Positions 44,376 through 56,692 are shown, counted from the first letter of the stretch. The stretch: DNA of 64,000 nt from Heterohyrax brucei (GCA_028571685.1 CM053143.1:53065208-53129207), one strand, 5' to 3'. Notes: a model not told the origin generated them from the sequence alone. Translations and numbers: made by a program.

Positions 44376-45100
44376 ATATTTAATCAAAGAACAAATGAGT
44401 GACTACAAGTTTGAAAAACACATTTTAGTGATTTGTGATGCAGATTCCCTTGCTTAGCTGGTTGCAGATGATGCAATATCCAAGAAAGATAATTTGTTAA
44501 TGTCCTGATGAGTCTGTTTTCAGTGAAGACTTAGGTCATGCTCATATGGATACAATAAATGTATCACAACATATTAAATCTTCCTTTTATGCCTATTGCA
44601 GATAAATACAGAAAGTCATATAATTGATTTGACCTTAGAGATAAGAGTAAAATTAGATTCACTGGCTATCAAACTCATTCAGAACTCAATACTAATGAGT
44701 CTTATACCCAATTAGTAGACGAAATCATTCACTATGCTGAGATAAATGCAGTTTACTTACGTTTGAAGAAAGAGTGTTCTTTAGAGATTGCATAAACAAA
44801 GAACTGAAATGGGTAGTATGAGGTCATTTAAAGATATCTGCAATTAAGAAGAAACCAAAGAAGAAAAGAGAAAACCAGTTGAATGTTTTTAATGTAAGAT
44901 TTTTATTAAAAAAAAAAATCTGATGAAAATTTCAACAATGGAGTCATAAAAGGTGATATTAGAGTCTTTCCTATAACATGTAAAATGTTATGGGAAAACA
45001 TTTAAAATGCACTCCATCTCATCAACCTTTTAAACTCTTCTAAGAAACTTACAAGACAAACTGAAACCAACTAATTCCACATATCTTATTTTTGTTCTAC
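44376..45100. other. Unique AT-rich DNA, nothing recognised
   Basis: No supportable feature. Confidence 0.45.
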
Positions 45101-45102
45101 CT

Positions 45103-45137
45103 GCCAAGCCAAGTGCCGTCGAGTCGGATCCGACCTA
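45103..45137 (-). mobile_element. AfroSINE tail-only fragment
   Basis: 'gccaagccaagtgccgtcga' then 'gtcggatccgacc', the complement of the SINE terminus. Three CpGs are intact, so it is a recent insertion despite its ~35-nt length. Confidence 0.65.
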
Positions 45138-46522
45138 GACAAAACAATATTGTATTATAGGAATATATGCTTTGAAATCTCAGGAAAACATTTGGCACTG
45201 AATGAGACAAACTTATAATAGACTTATCTATTTCTATATTACCAAGAACATCTGAATTTGACTTCAACATCAAAGTCAACAAACAAGTAAAATAATGTAA
45301 TTTGCTTTTTTTTTCTCTGTAATACTGTGGTAAAGTAATTCATAAGAATTCAAAAAGAAAAAAATTAAACATATATGACTAAACAGTTACAGTATTTATA
45401 AGAAAAAGGTGAACAATAGTATTAGAGAAAGGAGATAATGGAAGTCAAATTGGATGTCCTAAATTTTAAAATAAAATTTTAAAATAAAATTTTAAATACT
45501 ACAAAAATTTGATTATTTAAAGTAATTGATCCACAGTGTTACACATAACATGGACTCTCAATGCTAACATTTTATATGATTAAATAACCAATGTAAATAA
45601 TCTGATGTGAGATAAGTCACGCGGCCTCTGACAGATTTTCCTCATTACAATATACTTGTACAGGCTGAATAGGATATTCATTATGTCCTCAAAGGATCCC
45701 CAAAATAAGACTGTTTCAAATGCAGTCTCGTAAATCCAACCGTGCAACTTATTCAAACTCCATTGTCTCAGAATCGTGAAGATGAAAGACTCATCTCACA
45801 GGAAAGAGCCCTTAGGTAAATGACATTCAGTTTGACAGTCCACACAAATGCAAAGACATTTAGTTGTTCAGTGGCCACATGTGTGTACACATGTTTAGTG
45901 TTAAGGCCATAAAGCAAACATTAGCAATCAAGAACATCAAATTGATTATGGAGCACATGTCTTCTTAGACCCCATGAAATCTGGGCAACAGCTTGGGAGA
46001 GGTTCAGCCGATTCTTGTTTAGTATGTCTCAGTCTCAACTGCAAAAGATTTCACTCATAGGCTTAGCTTATTCATAGACTACCTAAAAATCTATCTTTCC
46101 CTTTGATGGAACCAAGAAGTGAAAATTACAAAATCTGTGTGTCGTCGCTGTTCTCCATCATACTCACCCAGAAGACAGCAACTGGCAAGTTTCATCATAC
46201 TGACTGGCCTTCATGACACATTGAACTACGTTAGTGCATAATTTTCTATTATTCATTACTTTACGTGCAGATGCACATTATTATAGCTGTGTAATATAAG
46301 GCTTGCTCACATATGCAGACAGTATGTTCCCACCAGGCACAGTCAGTCCTCTTTGGCAACTCAGGGATGACAACAACGCTGTTTAGTTTAGTTGTTATGG
46401 TTTCAGACAAATCTTTCCAAGGTTATCATTTATGCATAAAATGAAGTTTACACAGTTGTTATTATCCAAATAATTTATACCACAATATCCATTTTAGTTG
46501 ATTATATAGAACAGTGGGTTTC
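45138..46522. other. Unique DNA with a 13-nt tandem repeat
   Basis: About three copies of 'aaattttaaaata' at roughly 45463-45498. The remainder (about 45600-46500) has fewer low-complexity stretches and no recognisable repeat. I see no open frame of note. Confidence 0.45.
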
Positions 46523-46523
46523 A

Positions 46524-46740
46524 CTTTCTTTTTTTAATAGTCATTGAAATCTTTTATTCAAACAAGTCTTGCACAGATGAAGCAGATGTTGAGAAAAGAC
46601 TTTGTGGTTGAAGTGTGTGGGGTGGGGAGGGCAGGAGTTCTCTTTCTGTAACTGCTGTTTTGTTCCCTACATAGCCCCAGAGGCATCTTTTCATTACTCT
46701 AGGGATCTGTTCAACCCTATGAAAACTAGTGATGTCCAGC
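46524..46740 (-). pseudogene. Possible processed retrocopy (3' UTR end only)
   Basis: On the minus strand a non-repetitive ~200 nt ends with a polyadenylation signal AATAAA (complement at 46553-46558), about 18 nt before an A-rich run (T-rich on plus, 46524-46535). This is the layout of a reverse-transcribed mRNA 3' end. I do not recognise the source gene. The 5' side stops at an LTR. Confidence 0.35.
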
Positions 46741-46742
46741 CT

Positions 46743-47162
46743 CTTAGCTTTCTAGTGCTGCTATAGCAGAAATACAATAAGTGGTTGTCTTTAACAAAGA
46801 CAAATTTACTTTCTTATAGTTCAGGAGACTAGAAGTCTGAATTTAGGGCACCATCTCTAAGGAGTGGTGCTCTTCTGGCAATCGGGCGAGGTCATTTTCT
46901 ATTTTCAGCTATGTTCATTGGTTCCTTGGGGCTCTTCATGTAGCATCTGTCTTCCTCCATCTGTACCTGCTTTATTCCGTACCTGATGTGCATTTGCTCA
47001 TTTGAAAATTAGATTGGTTTAAGGCAAGCCCTATACTGTTAGGGCCTCATTAACACCACAAAAAAAAATCACTATTCTCAATTGGGATCACACACACAGG
47101 TGTAAGGTTGGGATGTACAAAACATGATTTGGGAGGATACAATTCAATTCAAAACATTCATA
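46743..47162 (-). mobile_element. Solo LTR, MaLR/MLT1-like
   Basis: 'agtgctgctatagcagaaat' at the left through 'gaggatacaattcaattcaa' at the right, the same inverted LTR pattern as 208-735 with a more diverged interior. Confidence 0.6.
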
Positions 47163-47874
47163 ATGGATGAAAAGTCATAATTTCGCTGTTTGACCAGCTT
47201 TCAAACAGTTAATGAGCACATTATTGTTTAAGATAAAATATTTAAGGTAGGTCACTTGATAATATTCAGGCACGCCATGTCTCTCCCTAGGGATCAACTA
47301 AAGCTGTAGGCATCACTCTCGGTGTGAGGCCCATATGAAGGTGGCTGCTTTTATTTTTAGTGATTGTATGTTGTAATGATCATGAGGTGGCTATGATGAC
47401 CCTCTGTGGTGAGAGGGGGCTAACTTCCAGGTTCGGGATGACCCACACACAAAACAAAAAGTGACTTAATAAGGAAGTAGCGTAAGATATTATCTCGAAC
47501 AGAGAGTAGAGTTTGATTTTAAGCATTTTTTTTTCTGCAAATAGGGATAACAAGGATAGCTGTGGATAATGAAAGCGTGGATTTTAACTCTGGTCTCTGG
47601 GTTATCACAAGAGCAAGAAATCGTCAGGAAGCTCTTACCGAATCCTGGAACATTCAGAGAACAGCCTATCTACTGCTGGTGTCCAAGTTACTTCTCTAGC
47701 CACACAAGCAAAGAATTGTCAAAAAAAAAAAGATGATCTCCTCAACTTCACTCCGGTAATAAAAATAACTTTGCGTGCTTCCTAATGAAGAAATACAATT
47801 GTCTGCACTTATATAAGTATTGTGTATGTATTTTTTTCCTATAAGATCTAAAGACCAATATTTTTCTGTCAGTC
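47163..47874. other. Unique DNA, nothing recognised
   Basis: No supportable feature. Confidence 0.45.
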
Positions 47875-48289
47875 TGTCATAGTATGACTGCTTGTGAGTT
47901 GTGATGCTGGAAGCTTTGCCACTGGTATTTCAAATACCAACAGGGTCACCCATGGTAAACAAATTTCAGCAGAACTACCAGGCTGAGATAGACTAGGGAG
48001 AAGGACCTGGTGATTGATCTATTTCTGAAAAGAATGTCCAGAGCAAAGCTTGTAAATAACAGATGAACATCATCTAATTTAGATCTTGAAAATGAGTCCC
48101 TCAGGTTGGAAGGCACTCAAAACAAGATGGAAAAAGAGCTGACTTTTTCAAATAGGGTTGATCCTCATGATGTGGATGTAGTCAAGCTTTCAGGACCGTC
48201 ATTTGCTGATCCACCACAACTCAAAGTTAGAATAGTCGGCTGTAACAACCATCAGTAATTAGAACATAGAATGCACAAAACATGAAATG

Positions 48290-48895
48290 AGGAAAATTAG
48301 AAGTTGTCAGAAATGAAATACAATTCTTGAAAACCAATATCCTAGCTATTGATGAGAGGAAATGGACTGGTATTGGCTATTTTAAATTGGATAATCATAT
48401 AGTCTACGTTACCAAGAATGACAAAATTAAGAGGAACTGCATCACGTGCATTGCTAAAAAGAATATAGCAAGATCTGTCTTGAGGTATAATGTTGTCAGT
48501 AATAGGATATTATTCACATACCTACAAGGAAAACCAGTTAGTACAAATATTATTCAAATCTACCCAGCAAGCCCTAATGCTGAAGACTAGGAAACTGAAG
48601 ATGTTTACCAGCTTCTCCAGTCTGAAATTGATCAACTGTGTAATAAGGTACATTGATGATTACTGGTGATTGGAATGCAAAAGTTGGAAACAAAGAAGAC
48701 ACATCAGTCTTTGGAAAACATGGCCTTGATGATAGAAATGATACCAGAGATTTCATAATAGAGTTTTGTGAGACTTATGTATTGGAAATATCTTTTTTTC
48801 AACATTTATTGTGGTCTAGATGGTCTACACAGAAATCAAACCTACTAGCTGTGGAAAGAGGAGATGGAGAAGCTCAATCTCATCATTCCCGATAA
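48290..48895 (+). pseudogene. RTE endonuclease domain, decayed
   Basis: AP-type endonuclease of the RTE clade, which nicks target DNA for retrotransposition. Readable: 'LAIDERKWTGIGYF' (the E-x-K/R-W-T-G motif typical of BovB/RTE) at about 48340-48380, 'LQGKPVSTNIIQIYPASPNAE' at about 48525-48585, and 'GDWNAKVG' (metal-binding D) at about 48668-48691. Stops after 48590 and 48895 break the frame. Confidence 0.85.
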
Positions 48896-49549
48896 GGCCA
48901 GGGGTTAACTGATGAACAGACCATCAATTCCTCCTATGCCAGTTTGAGTTAAAGCAAAAGAAAATTAAAACAAAAATATGACATTAAGTATACTTCCCTA
49001 CCCCAAATTTAGATACCATGTCAAGAATAGATTTGATGCATTGAACACCAATGATCAATGACAAGACGACCACGTCAAGGACGTCAAACCTGAAGAAAGC
49101 AAAAGTTCATAAAGACAAGAGAGAAGACAAGGCGAAAGTAAATGTCAGGAGAGAAAGAAAAGAACAAAGTGGATGTCAGAACGGACTCTAAAACTGTCTC
49201 TTGAACACTGTGTAGCTAAAGTAAATGAAATAAACTACAAATTAAATAACTTGAAAAGAAAATTTCAAAGAGGTTCAAGAAGACAAACTGAATCAATAGG
49301 AAGAAATGTACAAAGACCTAGAGTTGTAAACCCAAAAGGAAGAACACACTTGGTATTTCTCAGTATGAGGGAACTAAAGAGAAAATTCAAGCTTAAAGTT
49401 GCAGTATTGAAAGATAGTATGGACAAAATACTGAATGATTCAAGAAACATAAAAAAAAGAAGGAAAAAGATGGAAGGAATATACATAGTCACTGTACCAA
49501 AAAAGAATTGGTCAACATTTAACCATTTCAGGAGTTAGCACATAATGAA

Positions 49550-50350
49550 AAACTGATGGTATTGAAAGAAGAAGTCTAAGCTGCACTGAAGGCGCTGGTG
49601 ATAAACAAGACTCCAAGAACTGATGAACATCACCTTAGATGCTTCAACAAACAGTGGAAACACTGGAAGCACTTCCTCCTCTATTTCAAGAAATCTGGAA
49701 GAGAGCCACCTGGCCAACTCACAGCACTTATTCCAAAAAACGGTGACCCAATGGAATGCAGAAATAGTGAAACAATACCATTGATAGCACACACAAGTAA
49801 CATTTGGTAAAAATAATTAAACACTGGTTGCAGGAGTATTGTAACAGAAATTGGTGCTGAATTCAGGAGAGAAATAGGAGTGAGGAATATCACTACTGAA
49901 GTCAGATGGATCCTGGCTGAAAGCAGAGAATACCAGAAGGATGTTTACCTTTTTTTATTTACAACCCAAAAGTAGTAGACTACATGAGGCATAACAAATT
50001 ATAGATAATATTGTGAAGAATAGGAATTCCAGAACACTTCATTGTGCTTATATAGAACCTGTACGTAGACCAATAGAGAGTCATTCAACCAGAACAAAGA
50101 TTTACTGCATGGTTTAAAGTCAGGAAATGTATGTGTCAAGATTATATCCTTTCATCATACTTACGGAATCTGTGTGCTAAGAAAATACTCTCAGAAACTG
50201 GACTACACAAAGAAGAAAGGGACATCAGGACTGAAGGATGACTCAGTGGCAGTCTGTAGTATGCAGATGAAACAGCCTTGTCTGCTGAAAGTGAAGAGGA
50301 TTTGAAGCAACTGCTGATCAAGACCAAAGAGTGCAGCCTTCAGTATGGAT
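49550..50350 (+). pseudogene. RTE reverse transcriptase domain, decayed
   Basis: Fragments of the RT domain: the 'NKTPRTDE' region near 49600, 'ESGREPPGQLTALIPKNGDP' near 49690-49750, 'tatgcagatgaaacagcctt' (YADETAL, the active-site zone) at about 50258-50277, and 'SEEDLKQLLIKTKE' after it. Many frame breaks. The linker frame at 49173-49538 also belongs to this element. Confidence 0.82.
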
Positions 50351-50655
50351 TATAGATCAACATAAAGAATTATGTTGGTCAACATAAAGAAACAAAATTC
50401 TCACAATTGGAAAAATAAACAATATCATAATAAAAAAGATATTAAAATTACCAAAGATTTCATTTTACTCATGGAAACAGCAGCCAATAAATCTAAGGAA
50501 GTAGTGTGTTGAGAAAATCTGCCATAAAAGACTTTTTTGAAGAGTTAAAAAGCAAAGATACAACTTTGAGCACTAAGGTGCACTTGCCTCAAGTTGTGGT
50601 ATTTTAAAACACTTATATACATATGAAAATTGAACAATGAATAAAGAAGACCAAC

Positions 50656-50842
50656 CTCTTATCTTTCTAGAACCACTAGGTAAGAAGGCATGCTGCATTC
50701 ATGCTAGATCTACTCTTTTTAGATTAATCTCCCTAAATATTTTAAAGAGCTCTACCATCCACAGCTGAGGCAACCATTGTTAAGCAGAGTTAAGTTTGTT
50801 AGCAGAGTTAAGTACTCTGCTAACAAAAATGTTGGTGGACTG
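50656..50842. repeat. Inverted copy of 51819-51989 inserted in RTE
   Basis: Its reverse complement matches 51819-51989. Over the ~113 nt of flank shared with 51877-51989 I count about four mismatches, with exact runs such as 'gagattaatctaaaaagagt', 'agatctagcatgaatgcagc' and 'gtggttctagaaagataaga'. It holds the first ~65 nt of an AfroSINE head plus the SINE's flank. It replaces about 36 nt of RTE between 'gaagacc' and 'gcaaagaataatg'. Confidence 0.9.
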
Positions 50843-51689
50843 CAAAGAATAATGTTTGCAAAAAATAATGAATACCATGGTCTGCTGGAGGAACTAATGA
50901 ATCATTCTTGGAAGCAGTACAGCTAGAATGCACCTTAAAAGAGTGGATAGCGAGTCTTGGTCTCATATGTTTTGAACATGTTATCAGCTCCATCCCTGGA
51001 GAAGGACTTCATGCTTGGTGTAGTAGACTGTCAGGGAAAAGTAGGAAGGCCCTCAAAGAGGTGTCACCTGTATTGTTGAAGATGACTGCAACAATGGACC
51101 CAAATATAGTAATTGTTGTCAGGATGGTACAGGACACAACAGTGTTTAGTTTTGTCATATGTTAAGGTTGCTATAAGTTACAACAGGAAAAGGCTGGAGA
51201 GCTGCTGTTTTCTTGATGAACTATATCATTGGCTAAACAGACACATTTCAACCTGTTGAACGTTATCTTGAGTTCCAGTCCTCCAATTTGTGAACTATAT
51301 TGGGTAGTGGATACTGGAATCTGTTGTTAAGGAGAGTCATAATGGCAAAAATTCTTCAGTTAGGGCAATACCATGGGTATTTCTGCAGCTGAGCTGAATT
51401 TATGTAAGTGTTGGACTGTAATTTTAAAAAGATCATTTGTAATTACTTTCAAGACTATGGAAAACAAAAATTTGTTGTTTGCCAAACTAAAGGACAGTGT
51501 CAAATGTAGGCTTCAGTTTGCTGTTGGCCTTGGATCTAGGTCTCTACTAGATCTAAGAAAGAGACAAAAAAAATAGATAGATGAAAATTTTGAGCATGAG
51601 GCATGCACCTAATTCATGAGGCAATGTCATATTAAAGAACTAACACCAGAGATGCAAGGGAGGGATTGGAGTCAATACTAAAAAACAAA

Positions 51690-51880
51690 ACTTGTTATCA
51701 GATCGATTTCAACTCATTTCTACCCTATAGGACAGAACAGCTGCCCAGCAGGGTTTCCAAGGCAGAAAACTTGACAGAAGCAGATTGTAGAGTAGATGGT
51801 GGAATAAATGGCAGTTTCAGTCCACCAAAATTTTTGTTAGCAGAGTACTTAACTAGCATGCCGCAACGGTTCCCTCAGTT
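51690..51880 (-). mobile_element. AfroSINE, longer variant
   Basis: 'gatttcaactcatttctacc', 'agcagggtttccaaggcaga', the extra block 'cttgacagaagcagattgta', and the head complement 'agcagagtacttaactagca'. It is complete here, whereas the inverted copy at 50656 has only its head. The stretch 51181-51689 is unassigned. Confidence 0.75.
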
Positions 51881-51989
51881 GTGGATGGTAGAGCTCTTTA
51901 AGAAATTTAGGGAGATTAATCTAAAAAGAGTAGATCTAGCATGAATGCAGCATGCCTTCTTACGTAGTGGTTCTAGAAAGATAAGAGGC
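51819..51989. repeat. Source arm of the inverted repeat with 50656-50842
   Basis: The SINE head plus ~113 nt of unique flank. Taken as the source because the SINE is complete only here. Confidence 0.85.
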
Positions 51990-52138
51990 TGGCTTTAGGT
52001 GACCCGTCATAGAAAAGAAAAATATGTACACATTGAAAAAAAAAATAATCACTTGTATTAGCTATTTCAGCTGTTCAATTCAGTTTTATTTTACTGTGTA
52101 TGTCATTATCCCTAGCTTTACGAAAGTTCTCAGGAGAT

Positions 52139-55100
52139 GTTGTTGTTAGGGTTTATTGAGTCTGTTCTGACTCATGTCAGCTTCATGTTCAGCAAAACGA
52201 AATATTGCTTGGCCTTGTGCCATCTCCATAATTATTACGCTCGAGGTCATTGCTGCAGCTACTATGTCAATCCGTCTCATTAAGCTCTTCCTCTTTTTCA
52301 CTTACTCTCTACTTTATCAAACATGATGCCCTATTCAGAGACTGATTCCTCCTGACAACATGTTCAAGTTACGTGAGACTATCATTCTCACTTCTTAGGA
52401 ACATTCTGGCCATATCTCGTCCAATACTGATTTCTTCATTCTCTTGGAAGTCCATGATATATTTAATTTTATTTTTCAACATCATAATTGAAAAGCATCA
52501 ACTCTTCTTCAGTCTTCCTTGCTTGTTGACAGCTTTAGCATGTGTATTAAGTGATTGAAAACGCTATAGTTTGGATCAGACATACATGAACCCTTAAAGC
52601 GACATCTTTGGTTTTTCATAGTCTAAAGAGATATTTTGCAGCAGATTTGCCCAAAGCAGTGAGACATTTGATTTCTTCACTGCTATTTCCAATGGACAGT
52701 GATTGTGAATCCAAGTAAAATAAAATCCTTAACATTTTAACCTTTTCTCATTTATCATGATGTTGTTTATTGGTCCAGTGTAAGCATTTTTGTTTTCTTT
52801 ATGTTGAGGTTTAATCCATACTGAAAGCTGTGGTCACTGATCTTAATTAGTAAGTGCTTTGGCTTGCTCTTACTCTCCAGGTCAGGCAAGGCAATACGCG
52901 TATAACAAGTGCTAAATGCAGACTATTAATGAGTCTTCCTCCAATCCTGATGGCCTGTTTTTCTTCACACAGTCCAGCTTCTCAGATCATTTCCTCAACA
53001 TATAGATTGAATACGTATGGTGAAATGATACAAAACTTTCCTGACTTAAAACCGCCAACAGTATCTTCCTGTTCTGTTCAAATGACTGCCTTTGATCTAT
53101 GCACAGCCTTCTTATGGGCAGAATTAAGTAGCTGGAATTCTCATTTCTCCCAATTTTATCCATAATTTCTTAAAATACACATGGCTCAATGCCTCTGCAT
53201 AGTCAAAAAAAATACCTTTCTGGCATTTTCTGCTTTTAGCCAGGATCCTTTTGACATAAGAAAGGATATCCCTCTTTCCACAAACTTTTTTCAACCCAAC
53301 TTGAATTTCTGGTGGTGCCCTACTGATGTATTGCTGCAGCAGTTTTTGGATGATCTTCAGCAAAGTCTTACTTGCATGTGATACTAACAGCGTGATGGTT
53401 AAGTGCTACAGTTACTAAAGAAAATGTCAGCAGTTTGAATCCACTAGCTACTCTGTGCAAGCCTTTGTGGACAGTTTTACTCTGATCTATAAGGGTCACT
53501 ATTCATTGGAACCCACTCAACAGCAACTGGTTTGATGATTTTAGTGATATTGTTCTATAATATCTACATTTGGTTGGACTATTTTGCTTTGGCGTAGGCT
53601 TAAATATGGTCCTTCTCCAGTTAGCTGGCCGGGTAGCTATCTTCCAAATATCTTAGAACAGCTGAGTAAGTACTTGCAGCGCCGATTCTGGGAGTTTTGT
53701 TCTTCACCAGTGCTGCTTGAACTTCTTCCTTCAGTACATTTGTTGTTGAATGTATGCTTCCTCCTGAAATAACTGAACATTAATCAGTTCTTTCTTGGTG
53801 CATTTACTCTGTATTCCTTGCATCTACTTTTGATGCTTCCTTCACCGTTTGGTATTTTACCCGTAGAATTCTTCAGTACTGCAACCTGAGGCTAAATTTT
53901 TTCTACAATTCTTTTAGTTTAAAAAATGTGGGGCACAGTCTACCATTTGGTTTTCTATCTTCTGATCTTTGCACATGTCATGATAATACTTTGTCTTTTC
54001 CTTCTGTTCTTTGAAATCTTCTGCTCAACTCTTTTACTTTATCATTTCTTCCATTCACTTTAGTTACTGAATGTTCAAGATCAAGTTGTATAGTTTCTTT
54101 TGACATATTTTTGTCTTTTATTTCTTTCTTGTCTTTTTATTGACCTCTTGATTTTTCATGTATGATGTCCTTGATGTCATTCTACAACTTGTCTATTCCT
54201 AGGCCACTAGTGTCCAACAGATCAAATTATGTTTTTTTGATGGTCTCTATATTTAGGTGTAATATACTCAAGGACATAATTTTGTTCTTGTACACATGCT
54301 CTGATTTTCTTCAGCTTCAACTTGAATTTACGTATGATCAGTTTATGGTCAGTTCCAAGTCAATCCCTGGCTTTGTTCTGACTGATGACATTGAGGTTTT
54401 CCATTGTCTTTTGTCACAAACATATTTGATTTGATTCCTGTGTATTCCATCTAGTCTGCTTATAAAGTCATCATTAACATTGTTGAAAAAAAGATATTTG
54501 CAGTGAAGAAGTCATTGGTCTTGCAAAATTCTATCATCACATCTCCAGCATCATTTCCATTACCAAGAGGCACTTTTTCCAATTCCCTATCCTTCTTTAT
54601 TTGCAGATTTCAAATTTCAGTTGCCAGTAACTATCAGTGCATATCTGATTGCATACTTAATCAATTGCAGACTGAAAAAGTTGGTAAAAATATTCACTTT
54701 CTTCTCATTTTTGGCCTTAGTGATTGGTGGTTAAATTTGAGTAGTAGTTCTATTAATTGGTATTCCTTGAAGACACACAGATGTTACCTTGTCGCTGATA
54801 GAGCTGTACTCCACAATAGATCTTGAAATGTTCTTTTGGATGATAAATGTGACATTGTTCCTCTTCAAATTGTCATTCCCATCATTGTAGGCCATATGGT
54901 TGTCTGATTCAAAATGGTCAGAACTAATCTGTTTGAGTTCTCTGATGTCTATTATATCAATGTTTATGCCTTCAGTTTCATTTTTGACTACTTCAGATTC
55001 TCCCAGTCATACGTTTTTACATTCTGATTACTAATAGATGTTTTCAGGTGTTTCTTCTCATTTTGAGTCCTGCAGTGTGAGCAAATGAAGATCTGGAAAC

Positions 55101-55430
55101 CTTGACTCCATCCATGTCATTAATGTCACTTCTATTTTGAGGAAACAGCTCTCTCCCAGTCATATTTTGAATGCCTTCCAGCCTGAGAGGCTCATCTCCT
55201 GGCACTGTTATCAGACAGTGTTCTGGTGTTGTTCATAAGGTTTCCATTGGCTATTTTTCTTATTTCCAGAAATAGACCACCAGGTCCTTCTTTCTAGTCT
55301 GCCTCATTATGGGAACTCAACCACAATCTGTCCCTCGTGAGCGACTCTGCTCGTATTTTAATAGCAGCCAAATAGCTTCCAGCATCACAGCAACACACAA
55401 GCATTCAAAGTGCTACAAACTGACAGAAAC
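52139..55430 (-). mobile_element. RTE (BovB-like) LINE, near full length, about 3.1 kb plus a SINE
   Basis: Starts with the 3' terminus 'tgttgttgttagggtttatt' and 'gagtctgttctgactcatgt', and runs to the 5' leader ending near 'caaactgacagaaacaagg' (about 55411-55430). The RT block at 53124-53363 reads 'MLKIIQKLLQQYISRAPPEI', as at 43652 on the other strand. Endonuclease and leader lie in 53550-55430. An AfroSINE sits inside. Broken in many places. The stretch 51990-52138 is unassigned. Confidence 0.88.
53386..53546 (+). mobile_element. AfroSINE inserted in RTE
   Basis: 'gcgtgatggttaagtgctac', 'agcagtttgaatccactagc', 'gtcactattcattggaaccc', 'ctcaacagcaactggtttga'. The RTE text ('cttgcatgtgata' and 'gtgatattgttct') continues on each side. 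Confidence 0.85.
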
Positions 55431-55524
55431 AAGGGGTTCCCTGTGAATAGGTCCTCCGTGAAGTACCTTGTAAATCAATACTACTGCAGACTTAAGTCCA
55501 AGCACAGTTACATATTCGTAGTAT

Positions 55525-56038
55525 ATGATTGTTTTAGTCAGCTAGGCTGCTCTAACAGAAATACCACAGAGTGATGGCTTTAACAAAGAAAGATTTATTC
55601 TTACACAGTCCGGTAGGTTGCAAGTCCATATTCAGGGTGCCCGCTCCAGGGAAAGACTTTCCCCTTGTCAGCTGAGTGCAGGAAAGTCCGGTATTGCATC
55701 AGTCTTTGTCCAGGGAGTGTCCTCACTCAAGAACCTCTGGTCTGAAGGACGCGCTCTGCTCCCGGTGCTGCTTGCTTGATGGCAGCGAGGTTCTCAAATT
55801 GTCTTTTGTTTCTTTTTCTTTTTACTCCTTGCAAGCTAAAAGCATTAAGGGTGGGGCAAGCCATACTCCAGGGAAACTTCCCCCACAGCAGGAATTCACA
55901 GCTTACCCTAATCCTTTAACATACAGGTTAGCAAAACCGCACAATGGAGGACAGTCCCAAGATACTGGGAACCATATCCCAGCCACGTGGCTGCACACAT
56001 TTTTAGGAGGACACAATTCTAACCATGACAATGATCAA
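55525..56038 (-). mobile_element. Solo LTR, MaLR/MLT1-like
   Basis: 'ttagtcagctaggctgctct', 'aacagaaataccacagagtg', 'gctccagggaaagactttcc', 'gaggacacaattctaaccat'. It is the best preserved of the minus-strand copies. The stretch 56039-56427 holds nothing I can name. Confidence 0.65.
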
Positions 56039-56427
56039 ACAATTTTTACAGTTGCAACATGTATAACACAGACCTAAGGAAGGACACAGAAAAGCTATTG
56101 TTATTGTCGAGGATGAGAATAATCTTTTTACACAGGTGAGAGGAAAATGAGTAATTAATTTTTCTTTTATATCACTATACAAAATATATATATGTTGTTA
56201 CTGCTGGATGTTTCTTTTTGGTTCTCATTTCTTCTACAAATTTTGCTTATTATTTCATTTTTGAAATTGGGTCTGTGAGCTTCTTTGAAGCCATTATTGA
56301 CTGTGGCTTCCTTGGAATGCACCTAATAGTACAAACAATGTGAGATTTTAACTAAATTAGCAGTTTGAGTTATCTAGGATAGTACACATTTCAGTTATAA
56401 ACCTCTATGAGTTCACCTTGTGAAGAC

Positions 56428-56538
56428 AAAGTTTCAAAGGATGGATGGATGGACAGATGGATGTGTGGACAGATGGATGTGTGGACAGACAGATGGACAG
56501 ATGAATGGATGGACAGATGGATGGATAGGTGGATGGAA
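56428..56538. repeat. (GGAT)n / (GACA GATG)n microsatellite
   Basis: Tetranucleotide repeat 'ggatggatggatggacagat' with GACA and TGTG variants, over about 110 nt. It directly abuts the next SINE head. Confidence 0.93.
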
Positions 56539-56692
56539 ACCCTGGTGGTGTAGTGGTTAAGTGCTCCGTCTGCTAACCAAAATGTCAGCAGTTCAAATCC
56601 ACCAGGCATTCCCTGGAAACTATATAGAGGAGTTCTACTCTGCCCTACAGCGTCACTATGAGTCAGAATTGACTCAGTGGCAGTAGATATGT
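56533..56692 (+). mobile_element. AfroSINE, well preserved
   Basis: 'gaaaccctggtggtgtagtg', 'gttaagtgctccgtctgcta' (A box zone), 'cagcagttcaaatccaccag' (B box), 'gtcactatgagtcagaattg', 'actcagtggcagtag'. The most consensus-like copy in the window. Confidence 0.95.

Larger units (their letters stand above)
47875..51180 (+). mobile_element. RTE (BovB-like) LINE, near full length
   Basis: The 5' leader begins near 47880. Endonuclease is at about 48290-48895 and reverse transcriptase at about 49550-50350. The C-terminal tail at 50843-51165 has 'LGLICFEHVISSIPGEGLHA', the RTE 'FGHV..' block. The last ~20 nt are RTE/AfroSINE-like ('ggttgctataagttac'). A foreign 187-nt insert lies at 50656-50842. 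All domains are broken by stops and shifts. Confidence 0.88.

Noticed and set aside
54162..54826. Plus-strand open frames of 90 and 107 codons
   Set aside because: They are antisense to the RTE endonuclease region and are not conserved in the other RTE copies.
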